Shown here one piece after another: positions 32,548-43,299 of a DNA stretch of 64,000 bases; position 1 is the stretch's first letter, and each line of letters starts with the position of its first letter. The notes beneath the pieces are model-generated. The model was not told where the DNA came from. It was given only the letters and a program-made list of their open reading frames with translations, and did not search any database. The stretch spans positions 1 to 64,000 of the forward strand of contig JAZDSV010000029.1 in NCBI GenBank assembly GCA_036784855.1, given 5' to 3'. The DNA comes from Aphelidium insulamus. Lineage: Eukaryota; Aphelidiomycota; Aphelidea; Aphelidiaceae. A program made the position numbers and the translations under genes.

Positions 32548-32548
32548 T
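32490..32548. repeat. (CA)n-(TA)n compound microsatellite
   Basis: About 17 CA units (from 32491) run directly into about 12 TA units ending at 32548, between the third Cys-rich copy and the 3' end of the GATA gene. Confidence 0.97.
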
Positions 32549-32617
32549 GATGATGCTTGCAGCGGCATTCATATGCATGGTGTATGCATGTTATATTACA
32601 ATGTATGTACACAGATG

Positions 32618-34075
32618 TCAGTTCACGTCCCGCCGCAGTTGGGCGCGCTTGGCAGCCTGGCCGCACCGGTTGCAGAACAGCTTCTCGTCGACAAAGCGCC
32701 ACACTGGCGTCTCTGTGATGGAGCAGGTGCTGCACACTCGCCTGTCCGGCGCAATGTCCTGCAGCCGGCACACCTTGCGCGGCATTGCACACAGATACGC
32801 CGGCCGGTGCCGGCCATGCACGTCATAGTACAGTTTGCACGCGTTACAGTACGGCGCGGTGTGGTGCTGGTCGTCGTGCAGGTAGCGCCACGTGGGCGAC
32901 GTGGAGGCCCCACACGCGTCGTTACTGCAGTGCGTGGCCACCAGTGAGAGGTGGCGACGGGCACGTTTACGCGCCCGGGCTGCCGCGCGCTCCCCCGGCG
33001 ATACACTTGAGTTGGCAGCCTTGGGACGCCACGACACATCTGCCCGCGGTGGCCTGTGCGGCAAATAAGTGGCTGGCACGGGGCGCGGCAATTCCACCAG
33101 GTCCAGGGAGTAGGTGCTGCCGATACTGGGAGTAGCGCTGCTGCTGCTGCTACTGTGAGTACTTGTACTGCGACTGCTGTTGCTGTCGTCGCTGTTGAGT
33201 GCGTGGGTGTGCCGGGCGTGTGCATTGCGGCGGCGGTTCTCTGTCACCTCACCGTGACGGTCTTGGCCACCCGCGGCAACAGTGCGTGGCTGCAAAGTGT
33301 CCTCGGCGCCGTCAATGCTGTCATCTTGGTCGTCGTCGAGGGGAGAGCGGCGCAGTGTCACCGCAGGCACCACACCAGCAGGCTCCTGCTTCACACTGCC
33401 ACCACCGCTGGCGCTCACTGTTTCCTTAGCGACAATGTCATGGGCGTGGGAGCACACCAGCGACATGAACAGGTCGTCCAATATGTGGCCAGCCGCTGTG
33501 GTGGCGGTGTGCCGGTCAGTTCGCTGTACGCCGGAGAGGTGGAGGGGTGCGTGGGGTGCCACGGCACTCGGTGCCACAGTCGACACCCCGCCGCTCGCAC
33601 TGTCATCACGGCGGTACATGTACCCGCCGGCTGTGGGTGTGGCGTCACACGGCGGAGTAGACAGCACCTCACTGCTGACAACACCCAGCACGGGACTGTT
33701 TGGCGGGTTGGGCGGTGGCAGAGGCGGCGCGCACTCATCCGCCCGGTCCAGCAGGCACGGCACGTACATGTACGCCAGCGGGTGCTGCGACGCCACGTGC
33801 CCGCCGCGCTCATCCAGCGCAAAACACTGCTGCATCTTGCGCACCAGCAAACCGTCGCTGTGCCGGTCGCGGTGATGAACTGCTACTGAGGGCGCCAGCA
33901 TCACGTCTGGCTGCGCGTTGGCCGTGAACACTGCGGGGCGGCGGTGTCTGGGGTGCGGTCCGGACACTGCAAGTGAGGCCGCTGATTGCGGCGCCACCGT
34001 GCCACCATTCCACGGCAGGATGTGCGCGTCCAGCGGGCGCATGGGTGTGGCACGCGCCGGTTTCCCAATGTGCAT
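32618..34075 (-). CDS. GATA-type transcription factor with two C-terminal zinc fingers
   Basis: A single exon encodes 485 residues. The last 110 hold two fingers. The first is HCSNDACGASTSPTWRYL with CNACKLYYDVHGRHRP, where the leading Cys pair is spaced CX4C instead of CX2C. The second is a standard CSTCSITETPVWRF with CNRCGQAAKR. A basic run (ARARKRARRH) precedes them and is a likely nuclear signal. The N-terminal 370 residues are disordered with poly-Ser and Pro runs and a KQEP motif that could be SUMO-modified. Fungal GATA factors control nitrogen, light and iron responses; which one is unknown. Tandem paired fingers are seen in fungal siderophore regulators and animal GATA1-6. Confidence 0.88.
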   Translation of the reverse strand: MHIGKPARATPMRPLDAHILPWNGGTVAPQSAASLAVSGPHPRHRRPAVFTANAQPDVMLAPSVAVHHRDRHSDGLLVRKMQQCFALDERGGHVASQHPLAYMYVPCLLDRADECAPPLPPPNPPNSPVLGVVSSEVLSTPPCDATPTAGGYMYRRDDSASGGVSTVAPSAVAPHAPLHLSGVQRTDRHTATTAAGHILDDLFMSLVCSHAHDIVAKETVSASGGGSVKQEPAGVVPAVTLRRSPLDDDQDDSIDGAEDTLQPRTVAAGGQDRHGEVTENRRRNAHARHTHALNSDDSNSSRSTSTHSSSSSSATPSIGSTYSLDLVELPRPVPATYLPHRPPRADVSWRPKAANSSVSPGERAAARARKRARRHLSLVATHCSNDACGASTSPTWRYLHDDQHHTAPYCNACKLYYDVHGRHRPAYLCAMPRKVCRLQDIAPDRRVCSTCSITETPVWRFVDEKLFCNRCGQAAKRAQLRRDVN

Positions 34076-34260
34076 GGCGGTGAAGTGTGGGCGGTGCAGA
34101 CGGCGGCGCCATTGAAATTAATTGCATTGCGACAGCCACCACCACCACTTGGCGCGCTGTGATCCTTGACGGCCATTGACACTTGCTCTTAATTTCTGTG
34201 CACTGTATACAGTGAATACTGTATATGTATTGCCCTGGTATTATTCATTAGTCACTACTA

Positions 34261-35093
34261 CTATGATACTTGGCTGGCGTGCACGGGGTGCGGCAGCGGT
34301 ATTATAGACTTTTTAAGGCGATCCCGTGGCAAAGCTTTGCGCATATCTATCCCAATGCGCATATTAGTTCAATATATGTATATGTGGCATACCGTGTAGA
34401 TATCACGCAAAGACAATACATATATACTGAACAGATGTATTGATGATAAGTCACGTACCGAATGCATCTTCCTGACCAGTGGTGCCAGTGTAGTAGTCAA
34501 TGACGCGTCGATAGACGGAATAGCCAAACTTCTCATACATTTGCACCGCCACCTTGTTGGACACGCGCACATACAAGTCCACAAAGTAGCCATTGTACCT
34601 GCATAAATCACCATTATTGAGTATATCCATTGAGTCACTAAGTCTTCAGTATGAATGGATCGATGGCAACTTACGTCTTCTCTGATACTTCCTCCAGCAC
34701 GTGCATCAACTGGCTGGCTAGTCCCAGGCGCCGGTACTCGGGCGACACCGTCAGCGCCGTGACGTGCCCGTGCCACTCCTCTCCCACTCCCTCTGCTTTG
34801 CCCATCACTACCGTGGCGATAATCAGATATGCATGTACATTTGCGCGTATTCTTAGCGCACCGTATCCCATAACGGTGCCATCCGGTGCCACCGCGGTGG
34901 AAAAGTAGTCGGGCCACCTGGCCAGGTATGACAAGTAGAAGGAGAGGTTGTACTATTGGTGGTCAATGATGATGCGAGCGATCCATTATATATATACATG
35001 CATGTGTGAACGCACCGTCTCAGTGAGCGGGTCCAAGTTGACGTTGTTGAAGCGGAACAAGTCATCAGCCACGAACGGCCGCAGTGTTGTCAT
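34261..35093 (-). CDS. NAA20: NAA20 / Nat3, catalytic subunit of N-terminal acetyltransferase B
   Basis: Acetylates protein N-termini starting Met-Asp, -Glu, -Asn or -Gln on the ribosome, with an NAA25 partner. Exons 35093-35016, 34952-34862, 34807-34675, 34598-34459 and 34346-34261 give 175 residues, the normal size. It starts MTTLRPFVADDLFRFNNVNL and carries the GNAT acetyl-CoA loop with RRLGLASQLM after EEWHGHVTALTVSPEY. Later come FVDLYVRVSNKVAVQMYEK and GYSVYRRVIDYY. The last small exon, MRKALPRDRLKKSIIPLPHP, was found by matching the family C-terminus. A CCAAT box at 35158 is shared with the divergent gene at 35237. Confidence 0.95.
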
Positions 35094-35236
35094 TGCAGTA
35101 GTGTACCAGAGCTGTGAAATGCAGTTGATGATATTAAATATGGGCCTTCACAAGCAGCCAATCACCGCACGCCAAATCCTCCCTTGATCAGAAGCGCGCC
35201 ACTTTTAACCTGATTTCACATTTTACATCAACGACG

Positions 35237-35587
35237 ATGCATTCACCCTTGCTGGGATATGCGGCCGTCATTGCCGCCGCTGTGCTGGCTCTGATCGCGT
35301 ATTCGTCGCCACTATTGGGCACCCTGGCGTCAATAGAACGGTACAACAACTTTTGCCACACGCTGGCCAACCAGACCGACTGCGATGGACCCAAAACCAA
35401 AGTGTGGTGCCGCTGGGATGATCAAAAGTGCTCGTTCAGCTTGCACCCCGGGCAGCTAGTACGCTTCGAAGCGCTGTGCAATGCAAATACCGACGCTCGC
35501 ACGTGTCTCACCAATAATCAAACCACCATTGGCGACAATCCTCTCTGTGAGTGGGAAGAACAGCGTTGCACACCAGACTGGGTTTGA
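35237..35587 (+). CDS. Secreted or membrane-anchored Cys-rich protein with two CRW modules
   Basis: A single exon encodes 116 residues. The N-terminal hydrophobic helix (YAAVIAAAVLALIAYSSPLL) may be a signal peptide or a type II anchor. The rest carries a module with C...NQTDCD...VWCRWDDQKC and a second copy with C...CLTNNQ...LCEWEEQRC. The pattern and order match the protein at 12708-13229, so they form a small dispersed family. The gene shares a 143-bp divergent promoter with NAA20. Function unknown. Confidence 0.72.
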   Translation: MHSPLLGYAAVIAAAVLALIAYSSPLLGTLASIERYNNFCHTLANQTDCDGPKTKVWCRWDDQKCSFSLHPGQLVRFEALCNANTDARTCLTNNQTTIGDNPLCEWEEQRCTPDWV

Positions 35588-35767
35588 GCATACGTTCACA
35601 GTGATATAAACGCGTTTAACTCTTGCCCATATACATATGTGCGTCACCTTGCAGCTTACATATGAGCATTGAGCATTTTACTGTTCAAATACGTTGACTG
35701 CATGCGATTTACTGTATTGTGATCTTGCACTCGCAATTACACCCATTCACTACACACCCATTGGCCC

Positions 35768-36814
35768 ATGTCATACAACGGAATCGGGCTGAGCACACCG
35801 CGCGGCTCCTCCACCAATGGCTACGTGCAGCGCAACCTGTCCTACGTGCCGTCTGCCGTGCGTGCACCCGTACGCTCTGGTGCTGCTGCACACTACGGTA
35901 TGGGTGTTGCCGGTTCAGGCGCTGCAGACGGCTTCTACACCGACCGCCAGCCCAATATGGAGATTCTACGGCATGAACGCAAGCGGCAGGTGGCGCTAAA
36001 GTGCGAGCAGTTGCGCGAGATGCTGGTGCGCAAGGGGGAGAGCAGTGCGGCGGAAATAGAGTCCAAGGTGGCCGCCCTCAAGGCCGAGCTGATGGCCAGC
36101 ATGTATGTGGCTTGCAATTCGTGCACTAGTTCATACTCACGCATGCATTCACGCAGTGACGAGCAGCAGCAACAGCAGCATCAAGTGGAAAACAAGCTGG
36201 ATGCATCCGGAGAGACGCACCAGATGGCAGCGGCAAAGCAGGCAGAGAACGCGCGCATGGCCCAGGCACTGCGCATCAGAAGCACCTACCGTGAAGGCGA
36301 ATCCTTTGACCCTTCAGTCGAGGCGGAGCGCCGGCTGCAGGAAGAGGAGGCGCGACAGAAGCGACAACGTGACCGTGAACGTGCCGAACGGCGGATGGCG
36401 CGTGAAGTGCGGCGCCGGGAGCGTCGAGAGCGCCGGCTGAAACGGGAACAACGACGCCGACGACGGCGATCAGTGTCTTCAGCCACCTCCTCGCGCGCAG
36501 CTTCACGGTCATCCGTGTCGAGTCCACGACGATCATCTCATCGCGCCAATAACCGCGGAAGACGGTCAGTGGCGGGATCTCGGGAGAAGCGCCGTGCTGC
36601 TGTTGGTCGTACTAGTCGCAGCCGATCCGTGTCTGCATCGTCGAGAGCATCGTCATACACGCGGTCAGACGTATCCCGAGACAGTCGCAGATCGCGCTCC
36701 CCGCCTCGCAGCCGGCGTCATTCCCCGGCTGGTCGCCGCAGTCGTAGTCACAGCCGCGGCCGACGCTACTCTGACGAGCCGCTTGACCGCCGAGACTTTC
36801 GTGTGAGGCGCTGA
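35768..36814 (+). CDS. CWF21 / SRRM2-type spliceosome-associated SR protein
   Basis: Exons 35768-36102 and 36157-36814 give 330 residues. The start, MSYNGIGLSTPRGSSTNGYVQRNLS, is the hallmark of Cwf21/SRm300. The cwf21 helix follows (RHERKRQVALKCEQLREML, then VAALKAEL), which binds Prp8 and Snu114 in the yeast spliceosome. The C-terminal half is a long Arg/Glu then Arg/Ser (RS) domain, closer to the animal/plant form than to short yeast Cwc21. The 54-nt intron (36103-36156) has no stop and keeps the frame, so it could be retained. Confidence 0.88.
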   Translation: MSYNGIGLSTPRGSSTNGYVQRNLSYVPSAVRAPVRSGAAAHYGMGVAGSGAADGFYTDRQPNMEILRHERKRQVALKCEQLREMLVRKGESSAAEIESKVAALKAELMASMYVACNSCTSSYSRMHSRSDEQQQQQHQVENKLDASGETHQMAAAKQAENARMAQALRIRSTYREGESFDPSVEAERRLQEEEARQKRQRDRERAERRMAREVRRRERRERRLKREQRRRRRRSVSSATSSRAASRSSVSSPRRSSHRANNRGRRSVAGSREKRRAAVGRTSRSRSVSASSRASSYTRSDVSRDSRRSRSPPRSRRHSPAGRRSRSHSRGRRYSDEPLDRRDFRVRR

Positions 36815-36921
36815 CACTCATTGACACTAATACATCCATAAGCATACTTGTATAACATGCACATATAGCTGTCAGTCGGCATTAATATACATGATAAATG
36901 TATGTTGACAACAAGATAACT

Positions 36922-38449
36922 CTAATTAAAGGTCAGCTGAAGGAACAATGCATTCGTGGATTCAGCGTCAGCGTCGGCACAGTGCCGGGAAAATACAGAC
37001 TCCGCGTCCACAAGCGAGATGGCAGACTCCAGATAGGCGAGAGTGAGCGGCATGGAGGCCAAAGAGGTGCTGCGTGTCCAGTGCAACAACTCCTTCACCA
37101 CTGACTGGTACCACTGCATGGCAAACGGTTGGCGTGTCTCGGAAGATAGATGTGCCCGTGTGCTGACTGGCGGCGTTGATGCGGCCAGCAGATCGATCTG
37201 GACCAGTTGGCCGCGTGTCCACGAAGCTGGCAGTGCAATCTGCGTTGTGTTCCCTGAACTGTGGCCGCCGCGGTCAAACAGCCAAACAGTCGGTCGCTGA
37301 TGCTCCTCCAGCGAAAATGCGGTGTCATTATAGAGACACTCTGTGCCGGCATAATCACGGTCAATGTCGGCAGCTGTTAGCCAAATACTTTCAGCGACGG
37401 CATCCATGGCTACTCCGGCACAATCGCCAGAGCACGCTTCAAACAGCGCCTCCGCTGCAAGCAATGTCTGCACCAGCACCGACCGCATAAACCGCATAAC
37501 AGCCACATCACACTGTCCAGCCAGCGCATCCAGTGCCGCATTAAAGTGTTTGTGTCCCGCCGGTGATTTCGCCTCTGTGGCCACAAAATCCACATCGAAT
37601 GCCACGGGACGACGGCGCCACCGTTTCGGCAAGTGCCTGATACTCTTTTGCGCCGCCGAGAAGCGCTCTTCCATGTCACTCAGTGCCGGCACGACCAGCG
37701 ATGTGATACCGACCGGCACTCGGCATCTGAACGAGTCCAGCACGGGCACAAAGCCGACAGTGCGGCCAGTGGCCACCAGCTGGGTGGCAATTAGCGCCAC
37801 GGACAGTCGGTCCAGGCACGGCCGCTGCCGACTGACCACTTGGGTGCGCGAGTGCAGCGGGGCCACAGTCGCACCATCTTGCGATATCAGCCAGGATTCT
37901 CGCTGCATTATGGTTGCATTGGGAGGCGGTGCCAGTGCCACCGCGTTCCGTCAGCATTAGCAGCGGTGTCGCACGGAACTCCACATCGCGCCGGTCATGG
38001 GTGCCGGAGCCGGCTGTCAGCGAGTGCAGCACGCGCAGAAACACCGCCACGTCCACCTTGCCTAGTCGAGCCTTGACGGTGCTGCGGCGGCGTCCATCCC
38101 CCCGCAGGTCACCGTCACTGCCATCATCACTGTCACCAGCAGCACCACCATTGTGGCCATCATCGTAGGACTGCAGCCGAAGACGATGGGTGGGCAGCTG
38201 GAGAGCCACACCGGCTTGCTTGGCACTGGCCAGCACGGCGTGCACACACTTTGTGTCCACGTGGTCATTGTCACGCTCGCCAAACAGGGCGGCGACTGCG
38301 GCAATGCTGGACACTGCGTCAGCACTGGCATCCACGGCGCGCAGGTTGTGCAGCACTTCGTCCAGGTTGTAGACGCCGTCCGCGGGATGCACCGCAATGT
38401 CTGCCAGTGCCACGCTTGTAAGCGCTGCCAGCAGTAATGGCAACAGCAT
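36922..38449 (-). CDS. Unrecognised secretory-pathway protein
   Basis: Function unknown. The 5' part starts at 38449 with a signal peptide (LLPLLLAALTSVALA) and contains a Gly/Asp-rich loop before KVDVAVFLRVLHSLTAGS. The 3' part (about 37907-36922) stays open and includes CLDRLSVALIATQLVATG, ALSDMEERFSAAQKSIRH, FMRSVLVQTLLAAEALFEAC and AMQWYQSVVKELLHWTRS. The two parts are in different frames. A join to the acceptor TGCAG at about 37895 is possible with a weak GTGGAG donor near 37980, but a frameshift is not excluded. Scattered Cys and N-glycosylation sequons fit a lumenal protein. Confidence 0.55.
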
Positions 38450-39043
38450 TTGTCGGCGGTGTTTTGATGGGGTGTGTGATTGCCGAAACAGCGCTTAAGT
38501 TCCCTTCACCTTGACACTTACATATAAAGTGTGTGTATAAATATTTGTTCAGCATGTTATACACCACACATATTTATGTTCTGTAGTCCATATGACAACA
38601 CCTCTCGACAGGCGGAACGTGCTCAACTCCGTGACAACCTGGCTCAACTCGGCATATTCACGCTGGAGCTGCGTCTGATACTACAACATCCACAAGCGGC
38701 AGCAGTACTTGCAAACTTTTTCACGCAGTGCGATGGCTGACCACACCGCTTTACTCCGCATGGAGTCCATCACTGTGAACTGAAGTATATTTTGTATATG
38801 TCAACACGCACTCGGGCAACCAACGGTGCAACGTCATGACCGACCGGTTAGATACGTTTAATGAATAAATCAATCAATCAATATGACAACACCATGGCAA
38901 CGGCAAGAGAGGTTGACAACCAGCAGCGAGCATTACCCCGCACATTCCCCACACACACCGCACACACATACACACACACGTGTGACAAACACATTCTTTC
39001 AGCCTAGACACACACACATACACACACCTTCATAACATAACGG
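38450..39043. other. Intergenic, with one possible very small gene
   Basis: An ATG at 38576 opens a 54-codon frame to 38740. It reads like an amphipathic helix protein (SRQAERAQLRDNLAQLGI, then LELRLILQHPQAAAV) and may be a true small protein or a conserved leader. (CA)n-rich DNA precedes the next gene at 38950-39030. Confidence 0.35.
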
Positions 39044-40717
39044 ATGACATCTCTGGAGCAGTACTTGGCGGTCAAGACGCGTGACCGGTTCAGCAGCGAA
39101 ACCCGCAGCGTGGTATCCCGCCGGTCGACGCCGTGCAGCGACGCGCAACCACGCCATCCCGACCACACCGCCATAACCGGCAGTGATTACTGCTGCTACG
39201 ACGATTACGACGACGACAATGATGATTGCTATGACAGCAATTTCGGCTACGACGACGACAACACCAACAATGATGGACGTACAGGTGGGCAGCAGCGGCC
39301 GTGGACGGTGCGTGAGATGGCGGGCGCATCTCGCTCGGGACATGTGACCCCGTTCGGCGCTCGTGGCTGGCACTCGTCGCGATCCGTGGCGTCATCGCCG
39401 GTGGAGTCTGCGCGAAACAGTGTGCAGATGTCCAGAGCCGCGTCGCCGATTGAAGTGGCTTTGCCGCGTGGCGGAAATTCCCTTGAACATTTGCTCTGTC
39501 CAGAACAGTGTGACGGGCAGGCCGTCCAGGTATGACAAGTATATACTATACCGGCACACACATTTATATCACAGATACTCAAAGAGGGATGGCTGCATCG
39601 TCGCACGAAATTAAAGGTGTGTGTGGGCAATGTGATTTACATACCTAGAGTAACATCGCTATGTAGCTCTGGAAAAGTTCATTCACTCAGTTGCAGCAGG
39701 CGAACGGTGAATGCAACCTTATCTTTTACAAGGACTTCAATGTATGTGTCGGTGGTATTTCTCTTTCATCACTGGACTCATCCAAAGTAGAGCGGCCAAG
39801 TGGCCCACACGGTTGACGCACAGAAAGTCAACGTGGTCACGGGTCCGGTGTGGGGTGGTCGGCAACACCGACGATTTCTATTCCAGCTGGCACTGGATGA
39901 TGGTCAGAGCGTACATTTGGCCGATGAAACGGAGGCCAGTGCACTTGACTGGATCGAGGAATTGCGTGGCATCACTACTCGCATCAAGGAGGAGGATCAT
40001 CCTGCACCGTTAAAGTATAATGTATCCAGCATTTCGAGTGGACCAGTACAGTCTGCGAAACCTATGAAGAATGTCCAAGTTGACGACGAGGAGAAGGAGC
40101 GGTTGAAGCAGGCAATCCAAGATTTGCAGGACAAGTTGCGCGCGGCTGAACATGCGCACACCGATGAACTGGAACGGCTAAGACAGAAATCGCTCAAGGA
40201 CATGGTCAAGTATGTGAAGCGCATGGAAGCGGATCGGCACGTCGCCGCCGCCGTGCAGTACGATGCGTCCACCCAGATCTCTCGTGAAAGCAAGACTTCC
40301 GGTGCTGGTCGACCTGCACTGAGCCAAGTGGATTTCGGAGGCTCCTCCTCATTGCTGCAAGAACAATCACTGGAAGAGCAGATCACGCGTGCATTGGAGC
40401 AGCGAGGAATTGGAAATGGTGGCACGACTTATAACAGCGCGCCCGCCATAAATCTCTCCACAATCGAGGAACAGCTAAAAGTGCTCATTGACCGCGAACA
40501 AGATAAGCCTGCGCAGTACGAGAATGGTCTTGCCGTCAAGATGGATGCGCTCATGCGGCAAATTTCGCTGTCACAGAATGCCGCATCTGCATCTGCTGAA
40601 AGATTTGCTGCTGCGGCAAACCAGATTTCCGCCTCACTTCTGAGACTGGTGGAGTTGCAGAATGCCGGCGAGCAGCAACTGCACGCAAAGCTGGACCAAA
40701 TTCTTGGCCGTCAATAA
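39044..40717 (+). CDS. PH-domain protein with C-terminal coiled coil
   Basis: Exons 39044-39529, 39575-39616, 39667-39741 and 39791-40717 give 509 residues. After an acidic/Tyr-rich disordered N-terminus comes a pleckstrin-homology-like domain split over three exons: ILKEGWLHRRTKLK, then LWKSSFTQLQ...ECNLIFYKDF. The third part has RRFLFQLALDDGQSVHLADE and the closing helix ALDWIEELRGI with the PH Trp. Two coiled-coil stretches follow (EEKERLKQAIQDLQDKLRA and the C-terminal AEQFAA-type helix). PH domains usually bind phosphoinositides or proteins at membranes; the specific role is unknown. Confidence 0.72.
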
Positions 40718-41066
40718 TTTGTGTTTTCTGCACGTTGATTGCTGTAACCGATTCAATGAATTCATCTCTTACCGCTACTATTGATATCTTTGTACCCGTG
40801 ATACTTCGAGAATACATAAATCTGAAACGCTTTCTACTGGCTGGATTGTTGTCCAATCATGGCGTTTCAAATATTAGTGCTGCCACACCACGCGCTGTAA
40901 AAGCGTGACGGAGTCGAATATTCTTCATCATAACAAATGCGTTTCACTCTCTTCTGGTGTCTGCTGTTTTGTTTGATTGCTTTGGCAACTAGTTTGCCGA
41001 AAAAAGAATCTATAAAGTAGAATGTACGAAATAGAGTCATAATTTTGGTGGGATCACATTGCAATT
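40718..41066. other. Intergenic
   Basis: A CCAAT box lies at 40853. No convincing reading frame was found between the convergent 3' ends of the PH-domain gene and the minus-strand gene at 41067. Confidence 0.45.
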
Positions 41067-41624
41067 CTATATCATGATCAACCGCGACGTATCAATATGG
41101 CACCGCAGTTTGTCGCCTTGTCTGAAATCATGTGTGAACACGGGCTTGTTGTCGCCAGACATTATCGTGGTGATGCCGTCGCCGCGAATAATTGAGAGAG
41201 TCATGGCAGCCAGAAATCGTTTGTGTCCCGTGCTGCCACCCACAACCCCACCCTCATTCTCCTGGTCGCTGTCATAGTCGCTGAAGCCACCGTCCGTGGA
41301 GGCTGATGTGGGTGATTTAGTGCGCACGTAGTACTGCACATTGCGCGCGTTGGTGTCGAGGCGTGTGAGCGCGGTGACCGACGTGGGCACCGGCTCCACG
41401 CGGTTGATATAGGCGGCGTAAGCGAATGGCTCCACCTTGCGCTTTAGTTGCAGCAGCGTGATGCACGGGTCAAACTCGACGGTGTATGAGGGAGCGGTGG
41501 GCGATGCCGGCGCCTGGTTGCCCACTGTCACGGTTATTGTTGTGGTGGCCCACACTGGTGTTTCATCGGGTATGGCGGTCAGATCGTGCACTGCGTGGCT
41601 TCTCTTTAGCATTCCCATGGTCAT
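41067..41624 (-). CDS. Unrecognised protein
   Basis: A single exon encodes 185 residues from the ATG at 41624; further in-frame ATGs extend the frame to 41735. The segment TTITVTVGNQAPASP, then YTVEFDPCITLLQLKRKVE, has the strand-strand-helix order of a ubiquitin-like or PB1-like fold, but this is weak. A later acidic patch (SDYDSDQENEGG) and a C-terminal strand-rich part follow (TIMSGDNKPVFTHDF). An AT-rich TATA-like stretch lies at 41633-41660. Function unknown. Confidence 0.5.
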   Translation of the reverse strand: MTMGMLKRSHAVHDLTAIPDETPVWATTTITVTVGNQAPASPTAPSYTVEFDPCITLLQLKRKVEPFAYAAYINRVEPVPTSVTALTRLDTNARNVQYYVRTKSPTSASTDGGFSDYDSDQENEGGVVGGSTGHKRFLAAMTLSIIRGDGITTIMSGDNKPVFTHDFRQGDKLRCHIDTSRLIMI

Positions 41625-41972
41625 GCTAGTGTTATATAAGGATATATTAATTAATAGTGGTGTGGATGTATCGTGGACGTGTCGCGCTTTTATGCGCGTT
41701 GAATCAGCACGTATCCGCGGCAACATTTCCAGCAATCACGCGGCGCCCATGATGCTTTCCCGCGCTGGGTGACTGTCACAGATCGGCGCGTTGTCCCTGC
41801 CATTGTGTGTGTTCCAACAGTGCTGCTGATTGCGTCATGCGGGCGCTGGCTGCTGACAAATCGTGACGACATGGTGGCCATGTCCGGTGGCGTTCTCCCA
41901 CATCCAACAATATATATATATATATATATTTGACCTTTGCCTTGCCATCACTCAGAGCAACCACCCACTCAA

Positions 41973-42788
41973 ATGAAGTCTATTCTTGCAACGTGTGTGC
42001 TTGGCATTGCGGCTGCGGTTGTCGTGCACGCCGACCATGCCGGTGAGCAGCAGCACGTGCTCGAGTCGCGTCCATCCGACCCGATCTGGCCCACCACGTT
42101 CCGCACCACTTTTGAAGAGGTAATTGGTAGACTTTTCAGTCGATACATGTGTGTACTCATCACACCACGGCAGAAATCCGGACTGATTCCCATTGGACTG
42201 GAGTTCAAGACGCAGGGATCGTATTACTTTGACGCCCAGCGCCAGGCTCTGCTTGTCACGCGCGACAACGGCCGCTACGATCGCTACTGTGGCACCATCC
42301 GCGGCGGCAAAGACACCCAGTGCAATCATTTGGTGCGCGATGGTCGTCGCTGGCTAGTGTTCCCGGAGGAGCAGTACTGCTGCTACTGCTGCTCGGCGGC
42401 AAAGGGATGCGGTACCATGCGCCGTGACTGGCTCAAGGGCAGCAAATATCTGGGGACGGAGAAGTGTCCCGGTGAGCCGCAAGGCGGGCAGACCATGTGC
42501 CACAAGTGGGATCAGCCGGGACTGCAGAGCAACCTCTACTGGGAGGAAGTTGACACGCGCATCCCGCGCCGTATCTTTCAGCAGGTATGTATACATATTC
42601 TCTCTTCTTTCTAATCTATGTAACTTCATTTGTAGCCAAACGACGACCAGCTGTTCTCCAGCTATAATTACACAACTGTGCCACCTGCGGACGACGTGTT
42701 TGAGGTGCCTGGCTACTGCTTTGCTGGTCGCGCTGCACAGCCAGTTATGTGCCCCTGGTTCTCTATCTGCGGTGCCGTGGGTGTCTAA
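41973..42788 (+). CDS. Ependymin-related-type secreted protein
   Basis: Exons 41973-42119, 42174-42584 and 42636-42788 give 236 residues. A signal peptide (ILATCVLGIAAAVVVHA) precedes a Cys-rich domain with GSYYFDAQRQALLVTRDNGR and then YDRYCGTI. Further on are CNHLVRDGRRWLVFPE, the run YCCYCCSAAKGCG and HKWDQPGLQSNLYWEEV. A C-terminal VPGYC follows. This resembles the ependymin-related secreted families of protists and animals, in which small hydrophobic ligands may bind. The call is from pattern memory. It lies back to back with another secreted-protein gene (convergent 3' ends). Confidence 0.6.
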
Positions 42789-42855
42789 AGCGACATACAT
42801 GCTGCTAGAACCTAATTACTAAAATCACCAAGTATTTAATCCGCTGTATTTTGTT

Positions 42856-43267
42856 CTACTGCTTCGAGCCTTTCTGCTTATTCTTCTTCTTCTTCTTCTT
42901 CTTTGGCTTTTTCTTGTCACCGCCACTGCCTTTGCCGGTGTTTGGTTTGGGGTCGCGTGGCGGCTTGAAGATGTTTTCCGTGCACTTGTTTGTCGCGAGG
43001 TCCCAGTTTTGCTGAATGACATAATAGTCGCTGCCCACTCGGACATTGTACACACCGGAGCGACCCTTATATGCGGGCGCCTGCTTCGTCACCCCGGCAT
43101 ACCATTCTACGCAAGCGAGTCAGTAAACGACGTGTGTAATGTATAATTTATACGTACGGCACTTGTCTGCATTCTCTGTCCAGGAGTCGGCAGGCACTTC
43201 GAACCACGCATCAAACTCGGGATCCGTCACCAATTCAGACTGTCCGCCATTCATGTCAATAATATGA

Positions 43268-43299
<32 letters not shown>

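Noticed and set aside
32453-32947. Thr/His-repeat frame over the (CA)n run
   Set aside because: Artefact of the dinucleotide repeat and antisense to the GATA gene.
33056-33889. 277-codon frame antisense to the GATA gene
   Set aside because: The opposite strand carries zinc fingers; this frame is low-complexity mirror sequence.
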